This document shows positions 33,497-41,927 of a DNA stretch of 64,000 nucleotides, piece by piece. Positions within the stretch are counted from its first letter, which is position 1, and each line of letters begins with the position of its first letter. This stretch comes from Hamadaea flava (GTDB lineage Bacteria > Actinomycetota > Actinomycetes > Mycobacteriales > Micromonosporaceae): assembly GCF_024172085.1 (NCBI RefSeq), contig NZ_JAMZDZ010000001.1:2542001-2606000 (forward strand), written 5' to 3'. Under the pieces are notes generated by a model that was given only the letters and a program-made list of their open reading frames with translations, had not been told where the DNA came from and searched no databases. The translations under genes and the position numbers were made by a program.

Positions 33497-33558
33497 CCCA
33501 AGCCCGGCGCAGGCACGCCGTCAGTCGACGTCGTGCGGAGTCCGCCTCGGCGCGCTGA
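33468..33558 (+). repeat. Two direct copies of a ~29-bp sequence at the ends of convergent genes
   Basis: GTCGTGCGGAGTCCGCCTCG followed by GCGC(A/G)CTGAC occurs at about 33468-33497 and again at about 33530-33558, 62 bp apart. The first copy encodes the C-terminal RRAESASAH of the plus-strand gene. The second encodes the C-terminal residues of the minus-strand gene, read in reverse. It may be a slippage duplication that extended one of the two coding ends. Confidence 0.75.
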
Positions 33559-34783
33559 CGGGGGCCTGACGCTGGCGGGGCATCGACGGCCGCCGGAACC
33601 GCCGCTTCTCGCGTCCCTTCGGCCGGGTCATCAGCGCGCCGACGACCGAGACGACCGTCAGCAGCAGGACGACGACGGCGATCTCCGGCCTGGGCGTCCC
33701 GGCCGACGCGGTGTTCGGTTCGGTGAGGAAGTCGTACCAGACCAGGATCGACTGGATGAGCGTGATCGCGGTGAACACGAAGATCAGCCGGTTGCGCCGC
33801 TCGTCGCGGTCGTTGAAGATCCGCTCGCGGTGGAGGCTGAACAGGTCGCGCAGCGCGGCGGTGCGCTCCTCCAGCGTCTCAGCCTCGGCGGTGGTGCTCC
33901 AGGCCTGTGCCGCGGCCTGCCGTACGCGCAGCCGGCCGGTGGTCAGGTAGCGCGCCTCCTGGCCCAGCAGCAGGTTGCGCATCGTGACGTCCTCCGTGAG
34001 CGACAGCACGTCGACGTATTGCGAGTCCACCGTGATCAGGCTGTGCTCGTCGGCCTGGCTGAGCCCGACGAGGTGGTCGGCGATGTGCCGCTTGGCCTCG
34101 TCGACCACGATCCACTCCTGGGTGGCCACCATCAGACCCTCGACGACCTCGTGCACGAGGCCCGGCCGGCCCATGGAGTGCACGTTGGTCATGCCCGTTC
34201 CGACGTGGACGGTCGCGCCCTGCGCCAGTTCCACCGGTACGCCGTACCAGCGGGCGTTGGGGAACTCGACGCCGGGCGGAGCGTCGACGCACAGCCGGTG
34301 CCACCACAGCAGCGTGCTGCTGTCCATTGCCGACGGCGGCAGCGGCCGCAGCAGCGAGGGCTCGACGACCTCGGCGATCCGCTGGCTCCACCGCGCGATC
34401 AGCGGCTCGACCAGCTGCGTGGCCGGTCCCTCGTACTCCTTGAACCGCGTGCTGCACTCCTCGTCTTCGAGGTCGAGCGAGATGTCGTCGGGCAGTTCCA
34501 TCTCGATCACCACGAAGGCGATCGCCAGGCTGCTCACGTAGAGCCGGATGGCGGTGCCGCCGACCTCGGTCGCGCCGGAGAAGACCATCGTCTCCATCCG
34601 GGTGTAGACCGAGCCCACCACGTCGAAGAACAGGTCGGCGTCGTCGACGGCGGCGTCCGACTGGAACTCGGTGAGGCCGGTGCGGAGCATCTCGGACAGC
34701 TCTTCCCGGCCGCCCGGCTTCATCAGCGCGCTCAGCGAGAAGCGTACGGGCAGCAGGAAAGTACCGAAACTGACGATGCGCAA
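33521..34783 (-). CDS. Unrecognised protein with two C-terminal membrane helices
   Basis: 420 residues. Start is TTG 34783, six bases after a strong GGGGAGGGG ribosome site; it begins LRIVSFGTFLLPVRFSL. A long soluble domain is followed by a helical part (SLHRERIFNDRDERRNRL) and two membrane helices (LIFVFTAITLIQSILVW and EIAVVVLLLTVVSVVGALM) and a basic tail. The topology is like CorA-type channels, but no GMN motif or other signature is seen. It is convergent with the PH-like gene and shares the direct repeat at its 3' end. I do not recognise the family. Confidence 0.65.
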   Translation of the reverse strand: MRIVSFGTFLLPVRFSLSALMKPGGREELSEMLRTGLTEFQSDAAVDDADLFFDVVGSVYTRMETMVFSGATEVGGTAIRLYVSSLAIAFVVIEMELPDDISLDLEDEECSTRFKEYEGPATQLVEPLIARWSQRIAEVVEPSLLRPLPPSAMDSSTLLWWHRLCVDAPPGVEFPNARWYGVPVELAQGATVHVGTGMTNVHSMGRPGLVHEVVEGLMVATQEWIVVDEAKRHIADHLVGLSQADEHSLITVDSQYVDVLSLTEDVTMRNLLLGQEARYLTTGRLRVRQAAAQAWSTTAEAETLEERTAALRDLFSLHRERIFNDRDERRNRLIFVFTAITLIQSILVWYDFLTEPNTASAGTPRPEIAVVVLLLTVVSVVGALMTRPKGREKRRFRRPSMPRQRQAPVSAPRRTPHDVD

Positions 34784-34805
34784 CGCGCGCCCCTCCCCAG
34801 GTGCG

Positions 34806-35447
34806 TCAGCGGGTCCGCACGGCCAGAATCCAGTCGCCGTGACCGGCGTGCCCCGCCTCGGTCGTCCAATCGGGACCGAGCATATCGGCAACCCGGTCGG
34901 GCGGGAGATACAGCGGGGTGCCGGGTCCGAACGAGGTGCACCACAGCAGCTGACCGCCGACACCGAGGATCCGGCCGAACTCGCGGAAATCCGGAACGCC
35001 GTTCAGGCTGACCAGCAGCGGCACCGAGCCGTCCCGGAACGGCATCCGGCGTACGTCGGCGGCGACGTAGGCGACGTGCGGCAGTGCGGGAGCGCCCGTG
35101 AGCATGGAGACGTTGACGTCGGTCGCGACGACCGGCGGGCCGACCCGGGCGAGCAGCTCGGTCGCCTGGCCGGTGCCGCAGCCGATCTCGACGATCCACT
35201 CGACCGGCCGGGCGTGCTGCAACCCGGCCGCGACCGTGGCGGCGTACCAGGGTTGTTCCACCGCCCACTCGGTCCACTCTGGAGCCATCTCGTCGTAGGT
35301 GACGGCCAGCTCCTCCCACGTCTTGTCGTCGTCGGGATCGGCGAGGACACGTTCGAGCGCGAGCCGGCTGCGATGGGTGGACGCGTTCAGCTCAGGCGGT
35401 GGCGCGTCGGGGATCTCCACGGGGTCGTACCACAGCTGTACGGGCAT
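34806..35447 (-). CDS. Class I SAM-dependent methyltransferase
   Basis: 213 residues. Motif I VEIGCGTGQATELL, motif post-I PPVVATDVNVSML and AADVRRMPF fit a Rossmann methyltransferase. A short N-terminal extension carries YDPVEIPDAPPPELNAST. The N-terminal helix region EMAPEWTEWAVEQPWY is typical of small-molecule methyltransferases. It lies between the unknown two-TM gene and the GGDEF-EAL gene on the same strand. Substrate unknown. Confidence 0.85.
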   Translation of the reverse strand: MPVQLWYDPVEIPDAPPPELNASTHRSRLALERVLADPDDDKTWEELAVTYDEMAPEWTEWAVEQPWYAATVAAGLQHARPVEWIVEIGCGTGQATELLARVGPPVVATDVNVSMLTGAPALPHVAYVAADVRRMPFRDGSVPLLVSLNGVPDFREFGRILGVGGQLLWCTSFGPGTPLYLPPDRVADMLGPDWTTEAGHAGHGDWILAVRTR

Positions 35448-35460
35448 ACCAGCAGGGTAC

Positions 35461-37560
35461 TCACTTCACCGCAAGCAGACGGTTGATGTGACGCGCCGGC
35501 CCCGGTGCGCCGAAATGCCACCCCTGCGCGAGGTCGCAATCCAGCCCGGCCAGCAACGACGCCTGCGCCGCCGTCTCGACCTCCTCGGCGGTGACCGTCA
35601 GTTTGAGGGTGTGCGCGAGGCGTACGACGGTGGCGAGGATCTCGATGTCGGCCGCGCTCGGACCGGCCGGGCGGCGCAGCGCGGAGACGAACGGCCCGGC
35701 CAGTTTCAGCGCGTGGATCGGCAGGTTGCTCAGGTACGCCAGATTCGAGTACCCGGTGCCGAAGTCGTCGATCGCGATGCGTACGCCGAGGTCGGCGAGC
35801 CGATGCAGGACGGCCAGCGGTTCGCCCTTGGTCGCCATGAGCGCGCTCTCGGTCAGCTCCAGTTGCAGCGCCCCGGGATCCATGTCGGTCTCGTCGAGGA
35901 TGCGGCGCAGGTCGGCGACCAGACCCGGCTCGGCGACCTGACGTGGCGACAGGTTGACGCTGATCAGCGGATGCCAGTCCGGGTGCTCGCGGCGCCACCG
36001 GTCGGCCTGGGCGCACGCCTCCCGCAGCACCCACTGGCCGAGCCGGACGATCAGGCCGCTCTGCTCGGCCATCTCGACGAACCGGTCCGGGCCGAGCAGT
36101 CCCAGCTCGGGATGCTGCCAGCGGACCAGCGCCTCGACCCCGGCCGGCGCGCCGTCGTTGAGGTCCACGAGCGGCTGATAGTCGAGGAAGAACTGCTCCT
36201 CCTCCAGCGCCCGGGGCATCTGGGCGGACAGCCGGTAGCGGCCGACCGCCTGGGCGTGGCGGTGGTGGTCGAAGACGGCCGACCGATCCCGGCCGTCGCT
36301 CTTGGCCCAGTAGAGCGTCGTGTCGGCGGCCTTCATCAGCTCGGCGGCGGTCGTTCCGGCGGCGGCCCGGTCGACGACGCCGACACTGGCCGCCACGCTC
36401 AGCGTGTGCCCACCGAGGACGACGGGTTCCCGGACGACGGCCAGCGCCTCGTCGGCGATGCGGACGAGCTCGGCCTCCCCCGGCGACTGTTCGAGGAGCA
36501 CCACGAACTCGTCGCCGCCCATCCGGGCGACCAGCCGGCCCGGCCCCGACAGGCGTACGCGCAGCCGCTCCGCGACCGAGCGCAGCAGCTCGTCGCCGGC
36601 GTCGTGCCCCAGCGTGTCGTTGATCATCTTGAACCCGTCGAGGTCCAGGTAGCACACCCCGACCCGGGCGTCGGGACGGGTGTCGCCCAGCGCGGCGGCG
36701 AGCCGTTCGAAGAACATCGTGCGATTCGGCAGCCCGGTCAGCGGATCGTGGGTCGCCTGGAACGCCAGCTCGGTCAGCAGCCGCCGTTGCTCGGTGATGT
36801 CCTGCACCATCCCGACGGCGAACCGCGGCGCGCCGTCCTGCGCACGGATCAGCGAGACGGCCAGCTCCGTCCAGATCTCCTCGCCGTCGCGCCGGTAGTA
36901 CGCCTTCTGCGTACGGAAGTGGTCGGAGTCGCCGCTGAACAGCTGAGCCAGATCGGCCCAGACCGCCGGATCGTCCGACGGGTGCGCGAAGTCGCTCGCC
37001 GACAGCTCCCGCAGCTCGTCGATGCTGTAGCCGAGCATCTCCGACAGCGACTGGTTGACCTCCATGATCCGGCCACTGAGGTCGCCGATCCCGATGCCGA
37101 TGGCGGCGTCGGCGAAGACCGCTTTGAAGCGCGCCTCACTCTCCCAGCGCGCTCGCTCGGCGGCGGTTCTGGCCTGCATCGAGGCGACATGGATGCGCTC
37201 CTGCTCGGCCAGGGTGCGTTCGCGCAGCGCGTCGGCGTACCCGCCGGCCAGCTCGGCGAGCACCCGGCGCAGCCGATCGTCCTTGTGCACGCTCACGGCG
37301 TACGCCGACAGCCGATCGCCCAGCGCACGCAGCGAGCCGGTGATCGCGCCGACATCGGTGAAGTGCGAGGACACCAGGGCGGCGCCGATCGACCGAGCCG
37401 GGCCGGGGTCGTCGCCGGCCGCGTCGAGCAGAGCGAGCAGCTCCTCGACCCGGGTGGTCAGCCGGGCTGAGAGCGCGGTACGCCCGATGACGACGTAACT
37501 GGTCTCGGCGATGGCGTCGGTCCAGGCTCCGGCGACCTCGGACGCGTTCGGCGGTTCCAC
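35461..37560 (-). CDS. PAS-GGDEF-EAL cyclic-di-GMP protein
   Basis: 699 residues. Helical N-terminus 1-140, PAS domain about 142-258 (SEMLGYSIDELREL), GGDEF domain with intact MGGDEF at 347-352, EAL domain with EALVRW at 476-481, NLSPRQ, ELTESALM and DDFGTGYS at 598-605. The usual LKID reads LKLAGPF (619-624), so Asp is replaced by Ala, while Lys and the metal-site residues are present. Both synthesis and breakdown of c-di-GMP are possible. No membrane helix. Starts at GTG 37560, near the end of a DUF574 gene on the same strand. Confidence 0.9.
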   Translation of the reverse strand: MEPPNASEVAGAWTDAIAETSYVVIGRTALSARLTTRVEELLALLDAAGDDPGPARSIGAALVSSHFTDVGAITGSLRALGDRLSAYAVSVHKDDRLRRVLAELAGGYADALRERTLAEQERIHVASMQARTAAERARWESEARFKAVFADAAIGIGIGDLSGRIMEVNQSLSEMLGYSIDELRELSASDFAHPSDDPAVWADLAQLFSGDSDHFRTQKAYYRRDGEEIWTELAVSLIRAQDGAPRFAVGMVQDITEQRRLLTELAFQATHDPLTGLPNRTMFFERLAAALGDTRPDARVGVCYLDLDGFKMINDTLGHDAGDELLRSVAERLRVRLSGPGRLVARMGGDEFVVLLEQSPGEAELVRIADEALAVVREPVVLGGHTLSVAASVGVVDRAAAGTTAAELMKAADTTLYWAKSDGRDRSAVFDHHRHAQAVGRYRLSAQMPRALEEEQFFLDYQPLVDLNDGAPAGVEALVRWQHPELGLLGPDRFVEMAEQSGLIVRLGQWVLREACAQADRWRREHPDWHPLISVNLSPRQVAEPGLVADLRRILDETDMDPGALQLELTESALMATKGEPLAVLHRLADLGVRIAIDDFGTGYSNLAYLSNLPIHALKLAGPFVSALRRPAGPSAADIEILATVVRLAHTLKLTVTAEEVETAAQASLLAGLDCDLAQGWHFGAPGPARHINRLLAVK

Positions 37561-37577
37561 GGTGCCCGCCCAGGCCG

Positions 37578-38384
37578 TCAGCGAACCCGGCCGACGCCCA
37601 CGAACCCGGGATACTCGTACGCCTCCGGCCCGAGTTCGTCCGGGGCGTCGGGCCGCCAGAGCGGCGTCTGCACCACACCGGGATCGAGCAGGTCGAGGTC
37701 GCCGAACAACGCGGCGATCTCGGCCTGCGACCGCATCGTGACCGGGCTGGCCGTCTTCTGGTAGAGGTTCGCCGCCTGGCCGAGCTGCGCCGACTGCCGG
37801 TCCGGGCTGGCGTGCGAGATCACGATGTGGCTGCCCGGGGCGAGCCGGCTCGCGATCCGCCCGATCAGCTCGATCGGCCGCTGCCCGTCCGGCACGAAGT
37901 GCAGCACCGCGATGAACAGCACGGCGGTCGGCCGGGCGGGGTCGATCAGCGCCTTGACCCGCTCGTGGTCGAAGACGGTCGACGGCTCGCGCAGGTCGGC
38001 GCCGATGACGGCGGTCCGGTCGTTGTCCGCCAGGATCGCCTGGCCGTGTGCGACCGCCACCGGATCCCAGTCCACATAGACCACGCGAGCCTTCGGGTCC
38101 AGTTCCTGCGCGACCTCGTGCACATTGCCCACCGTCGGAATGCCGGAACCGAGGTCGACGAACTGGTCGACGCCGAGCGCCGACAGGGCTCGCACCGCCC
38201 GCCGCAGGAACGCCCGGTTGTCCCGGGCCAGCTGCGGAACGTTGGGCATGGCCTGGAAGACCTGCTGGGCGAACTCGCGGTCGACGGCGAAGTTGTGCGA
38301 GCCGCCGAGATAGTAGTCGTAGACACGGGCGACGCTCGGCCGGTCGAGGTCGAGGTCGGCAGGGGCCCAGCTAGGACGTTCCAT
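37578..38384 (-). CDS. DUF574-family SAM-dependent methyltransferase
   Basis: 268 residues from an ATG at 38384 (MERPSWAPADLDLDRPS). Signatures of the actinobacterial Methyltransf_19 family: ARVYDYYLGGSHNFAVDRE, VDLGSGIPTVGNVHEVAQ and VVYVDWDPVAVAHGQ. Family members are abundant in Streptomyces and Micromonosporaceae and remain of unknown substrate. An upstream in-frame GTG would add about 30 residues with no family similarity. Confidence 0.85.
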   Translation of the reverse strand: MERPSWAPADLDLDRPSVARVYDYYLGGSHNFAVDREFAQQVFQAMPNVPQLARDNRAFLRRAVRALSALGVDQFVDLGSGIPTVGNVHEVAQELDPKARVVYVDWDPVAVAHGQAILADNDRTAVIGADLREPSTVFDHERVKALIDPARPTAVLFIAVLHFVPDGQRPIELIGRIASRLAPGSHIVISHASPDRQSAQLGQAANLYQKTASPVTMRSQAEIAALFGDLDLLDPGVVQTPLWRPDAPDELGPEAYEYPGFVGVGRVR

Positions 38385-38443
38385 GGGGCGGCTCTTTCGA
38401 CTGTCGGGAGGGGACGCGACGCGAGAAGCATATGCGGTATTGC

Positions 38444-38474
38444 TGCAAGTTGCACCCGGCGCTTGACGGGTCAA
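38444..38474. promoter_or_regulatory. Two short palindromes in the divergent promoter region
   Basis: TGCAAGTTGCA at 38444-38454 and TTGACGGGTCAA (arms TTGAC/GTCAA) at 38463-38474 lie between the methyltransferase and the oxidoreductase genes. They may be operators or simply part of promoter elements. Confidence 0.3.
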
Positions 38475-38490
38475 TCGCTACGGTGAACGC

Positions 38491-39333
38491 ATGAAGATCT
38501 CCATCGGACTCCCCAATCCCGTCCCGGGAGTGTCCGGCCGCCTGCTCGTCGACTGGGCACGCCGGGCCGAGGAACGCGGGTTCGCCGGGCTGGCCACGAT
38601 CGACCGGATCGCGTACCCGAATCACGACTCGCTGACGACCCTGGCGGCTGCGGCCGGTGCGACCAGCCACATCGGACTGATGACCAACATCCTGCTCGCT
38701 CCGGTCTACCCCGCGCCGCTGCTCGCGAAGGTCGCGGCCAGCCTCGACCAGCTCTCCGGCGGCCGGCTCACGCTCGGCCTCGCCCCGGGCGGGCGACCCG
38801 ACGACTACGAGCTGACCGGGGTGGCCTGGAATCGGCGCGGGCGGGTGTTCGACGAGACCCTTGCTTACCTGCGGACCGCCTGGCAGGACGGCCAGAGCGT
38901 CCCGGTCCCGGTGCACGACCGCCGGGTGCCCATCCTCATCGGCGGCACCAGCGACAAGGCCGTCGAACGCGTGATCGCCTGGGGCGACGGCTGGACCGCC
39001 GGCGGCGCACGACCCGACCAGGTCAAACCCTTCAACCAGCGAGTACGCACAGCGTGGGCCGACGCGGGCCGAGCCGGTGAACCGAGGCTCGCGACGTTGG
39101 CGTACTTCTCCCTCGGTGACGACGCCGAACAGGAGTCCCGTGACTACCTGAGTCACTACTACGCGTTCACCGGAGACTTCGCGAAGATCATCGCCGACGG
39201 CGCCCTGCGTACGCCGGAAGCGATCCGCGCGGCGGTGACCGCGTTCGAAGACGCCGGCTGCACCGAGCTGTACCTCGACCCGACCGCCGCCCGGCTGGAC
39301 CAGGTCGACCGGCTCGCCGACCTGCTCCTCTAG
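38491..39333 (+). CDS. LLM-class flavin/F420-dependent oxidoreductase
   Basis: 280 residues, starting MKISIGLPNPVPG. A TIM-barrel luciferase-like fold is recognisable from GLATIDRIAYPNHD, IGLMTNILLAPVYP, LAKVAASLDQLSGGRLTLGL, GGTSDKAVERV and GDGWTAGG. Enzymes of this class use FMNH2 or F420 to oxidise small molecules. Its stop overlaps the stop of the convergent FAD gene by 4 bp. Substrate unknown. Confidence 0.88.
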   Translation: MKISIGLPNPVPGVSGRLLVDWARRAEERGFAGLATIDRIAYPNHDSLTTLAAAAGATSHIGLMTNILLAPVYPAPLLAKVAASLDQLSGGRLTLGLAPGGRPDDYELTGVAWNRRGRVFDETLAYLRTAWQDGQSVPVPVHDRRVPILIGGTSDKAVERVIAWGDGWTAGGARPDQVKPFNQRVRTAWADAGRAGEPRLATLAYFSLGDDAEQESRDYLSHYYAFTGDFAKIIADGALRTPEAIRAAVTAFEDAGCTELYLDPTAARLDQVDRLADLLL

Positions 39334-40658
39334 CGGGTCTGGTCGGCCGACTCGCGGTCGATCCCCATCGTCAGCAGGTGCAACGCCAACGCCCGCGCCT
39401 GTTCGCGGATCTCCGGCGCGGCGGTCGTCTCCCACAGCCGCCCGCGCCGGGCGGACCCCAACGCGAACAGCGCGGGAGCCCGATGACCCCGCCCCGACAT
39501 CGCACCGTGCTCGTCGACGGCCAGCCCCAGCTCATGCGGACCGGGCGCGGCCAGCCCGTCCGCGACCAGCGACCGGACCAGCGGATCCCGATCGGTCAAC
39601 CGGCCCGGCCCGGTACAGTTGATCACCGCGGCGTACGCCTGGGTCTCGATGCCGTGCCCCTTGATCACCGCCTCGATCCGGCCGTCCGGCAGCGGCCGCA
39701 GGCCGCACACCTCGCCCGCGCGGACGCGGAAGCTCCCGTCGGACCGCCGGGCCTCGACCGACGCGGCCACCTGCGGCGCCATCCGATGCCGATGCACCTC
39801 CCAGTACCGCGCCACATGCCGCAAGAACCGCCGCTGCTCATGCTCGGGCAGACGCCGCCACATCACGTCCCAGTGCGGTCGCAGTCCGTCCATGACTCCG
39901 CGCCAGTCCCCCGTGCCGGCGGCCTGATCGCGTACCCAATGGAGCAACGTGGCCACACTCGTGGCCGCCGGCGGCACGACCTCCCGGCGGACCGACGGCG
40001 CGTGCGCCCGCGGCAACAGACCGTGGCGCGACACCGCGGTGATCTCGCGCCCCGCGAGACTCAAGGCCACGTCGACCGCGGTCAGGCCGGTCCCGATCAG
40101 CAGCACCGGTCCGTCGCCCACTCCCGCAAGGACGTCCTTCTGCCAAGGATCTTGAATGTACGCCGAAAGCCGCCGGACGTCGTCGCCGGCCGCGATGGGG
40201 TGCCTGGGGGCGGGATTGCCGACCGCCAGCACGACCGCGTCCGCCGTCAGCACCACCCCATCGGTGAGCAGCACGGTCAGCCCGGCATGGGACGCCTCGA
40301 AAATGCGGCTGACAGTGCCCCGATGCACGGTGAGCTTCCCCGGAGCAACCTCGTCGACCGCGCGCAACGCCTCCGTCAAATAGTCGCCGTACCACCCGCG
40401 CGCGACGAAATCGCTACCCTCGGTGTGCGGATCCCGCCGACGACACCATTCCAGAAAGTCCTCGGGCCGATCCGGGTCGACGCTCATCGCTGAAACGGGC
40501 GAATTCAGCAGATGCCACCGCGCCGCCGTCGAGTACGCCACGCCCCGGCCGGGCCGCGCCTGCGGGTCGACCATGATCACGGACCAGCCGGTCCGGACCA
40601 GCTCCCGAGCAGCGACAACGCCGCTGAACCCGCCTCCGACGACCACCGCAACGGCCAT
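39330..40658 (-). CDS. FAD/NAD(P)-binding protein (PF13454-type oxidoreductase)
   Basis: 442 residues. N-terminal dinucleotide fold VVVGGGFSGVVAARELV, then the family markers PGRGVAYST and LLNSPVSAMSVDPDRPEDFLEW, and a second fold GPVLLIGTGLTAVDVALSLAG. Similar proteins are annotated FAD-dependent urate hydroxylase (HpyO-like) or hydroxyacylglutathione-type oxidoreductases; substrate uncertain. A strong ribosome site (AAAGGGGC) is just upstream of the ATG. An inverted-repeat operator with a -10-like box lies further upstream. Confidence 0.85.
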   Translation of the reverse strand: MAVAVVVGGGFSGVVAARELVRTGWSVIMVDPQARPGRGVAYSTAARWHLLNSPVSAMSVDPDRPEDFLEWCRRRDPHTEGSDFVARGWYGDYLTEALRAVDEVAPGKLTVHRGTVSRIFEASHAGLTVLLTDGVVLTADAVVLAVGNPAPRHPIAAGDDVRRLSAYIQDPWQKDVLAGVGDGPVLLIGTGLTAVDVALSLAGREITAVSRHGLLPRAHAPSVRREVVPPAATSVATLLHWVRDQAAGTGDWRGVMDGLRPHWDVMWRRLPEHEQRRFLRHVARYWEVHRHRMAPQVAASVEARRSDGSFRVRAGEVCGLRPLPDGRIEAVIKGHGIETQAYAAVINCTGPGRLTDRDPLVRSLVADGLAAPGPHELGLAVDEHGAMSGRGHRAPALFALGSARRGRLWETTAAPEIREQARALALHLLTMGIDRESADQTR

Positions 40659-40680
40659 GACGCGCCCCTTTACCTATAAT

Positions 40681-40699
40681 TCCTATCGACACCATAGGA
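40681..40699 (-). promoter_or_regulatory. Inverted-repeat operator in the FAD oxidoreductase promoter
   Basis: TCCTAT (40681-40686) and ATAGGA (40694-40699) form an inverted repeat with a 7-bp centre. On the minus strand AATTATAGG just 3' of it looks like a -10 element, 25-30 bp before the ATG at 40658. The regulator is not identified. Confidence 0.5.
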
Positions 40700-40916
40700 T
40701 ATCTCTCACCCCCAGCGCCACCCCCCACCCACTTTCCCGCCGATCATGAACTAACGGTCGTGCTCGACGGTGTGTCGGTGCCCGGGACACCATGATCGCT
40801 CCCCCGAGATCCTGATCAAATCGGGCCCCTGGCCCGCCCTCCGAAGCCCATGAGAGGCGACACGGGATACCGAGATGCGCCCGGCCCTCCGGATCGGGTA
40901 CAGTCTGACGCGTCCC

Positions 40917-40991
40917 GGGCGATTAGCTCAGCGGGAGAGCGCTTCGTTCACACCGAAGAGGTCACTGGTTCGATCCCAGTATCGCCCACCA
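40917..40991 (+). tRNA. tRNA-Val(CAC)
   Basis: A full cloverleaf can be folded: acceptor GGGCGAT/ATCGCCC, D arm TAGCTCAGCGGGAGAGC, anticodon loop TTCACAC in a 5-bp stem (anticodon CAC, Val), T arm CTGGTTCGATCCCAG, and an encoded CCA. TACAGT about 15 bp upstream is a plausible -10 element. Confidence 0.97.
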
Positions 40992-41003
40992 TAGTTCCAG
41001 CTC

Positions 41004-41039
41004 AGAAGCCACCTGGAGGATCTTCCTCAGGTGGCTTCT
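41004..41039 (+). terminator. Terminator hairpin after tRNA-Val
   Basis: AGAAGCCACCT and AGGTGGCTTCT pair perfectly, extended by GAGGA/TCCTC with one bulged G and a TCT loop. It begins 13 bp after the CCA end. There is no long T run. Confidence 0.8.
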
Positions 41040-41188
41040 TCGATGTCGGAGGGCACACGTGCTCTAACAGTGACGTACATCGACGCCTGGTCATCGCCCA
41101 ACCACAACCGCCTAATCCCCATAGCGACTAGGGCGGCGTCGCCTCGACTTTCTTGACCGATCGATCTGGATACGATTAGCATCGAGTC

Positions 41189-41770
41189 GTGGCAAGGACC
41201 AAGGAGTTCGATCCGGACGTGGTACTCCGGGCTGCCCTCGACCTGTTCTGGGAGCGGGGGTACGAGGCGACCTCGATGGCCGACCTGGTCGAGCATCTGG
41301 GCATCGCGCGAGCGAGCATCTACGCGACGTTCGGCAACAAGCACGATCTCTACCTCAAGGCGCTCGACCGATACGGCGACCTGGTCGACCCAGAACTGCT
41401 GCGTGGTCTTTCGCAGCCTGGTCCGGCACTGCCGGCCGTGCGGGACCTCGTTGAGCGATACGCGCGCGAGGCCGGTGACGACAGCGGACGGCGTGGCTGC
41501 TTCATCGTCAATACTGCCGTGGAGGTTGCGCCACATGACCGGCAGGCGGCGCGCCGTGTCGCGGCAAGCTGGGATTACCTGGAAACCGCAATGACCTCTG
41601 CGTTGATCCGGGCGCAGGTCCAAGGTGAGCTGGGTCCGACCAAAGATCCACGCGCGCTGGCCCGGCTCCTTCTGGTGTTGATGCAGGGCATTCGGGTGGT
41701 CGGCAAAGTCGGGGCGGAGCCGCGGCGGCTACAGGACGCCGTCACGCAGGCGCTGGCCCTGCTCGACTGA
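41189..41770 (+). CDS. TetR-family transcriptional regulator
   Basis: 193 residues from a GTG. N-terminal HTH: VLRAALDLFWERGYEATSMA, then HLGIARASIYATFGNKHDLY, typical of TetR. The ligand domain resembles regulators of efflux or oxidoreductase operons. Upstream, TTGACC and TAGCAT are 18 bp apart. It precedes an MFS exporter and an SDR on the same strand, which are likely targets. Confidence 0.9.
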   Translation: MARTKEFDPDVVLRAALDLFWERGYEATSMADLVEHLGIARASIYATFGNKHDLYLKALDRYGDLVDPELLRGLSQPGPALPAVRDLVERYAREAGDDSGRRGCFIVNTAVEVAPHDRQAARRVAASWDYLETAMTSALIRAQVQGELGPTKDPRALARLLLVLMQGIRVVGKVGAEPRRLQDAVTQALALLD

Positions 41771-41927
41771 CGGCGGGCCGGTCGAAGCGGACCGGTCGTG
41801 GGCAGGCTCTCGATGCCGAGATTCGTGCTTTTGCGGCTTTGGCTCCTATCCCCTTCTCTGCCTTGCGGCGTCAGCCTATGCGCCGATACCAGAACGATCG
41901 ATCCCGAATGTCGAAGGGTGAGCGACG

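Noticed and set aside
35448-37470. Long plus-strand open frame opposite the GGDEF-EAL gene
   Set aside because: It is a shadow of conserved GGDEF and EAL coding sequence on the other strand and has no recognisable domain.
40917-41039. Attachment site of an integrative element at tRNA-Val
   Set aside because: No second copy of the tRNA 3' end was noticed in the window and there is no integrase gene; the tRNA is complete.
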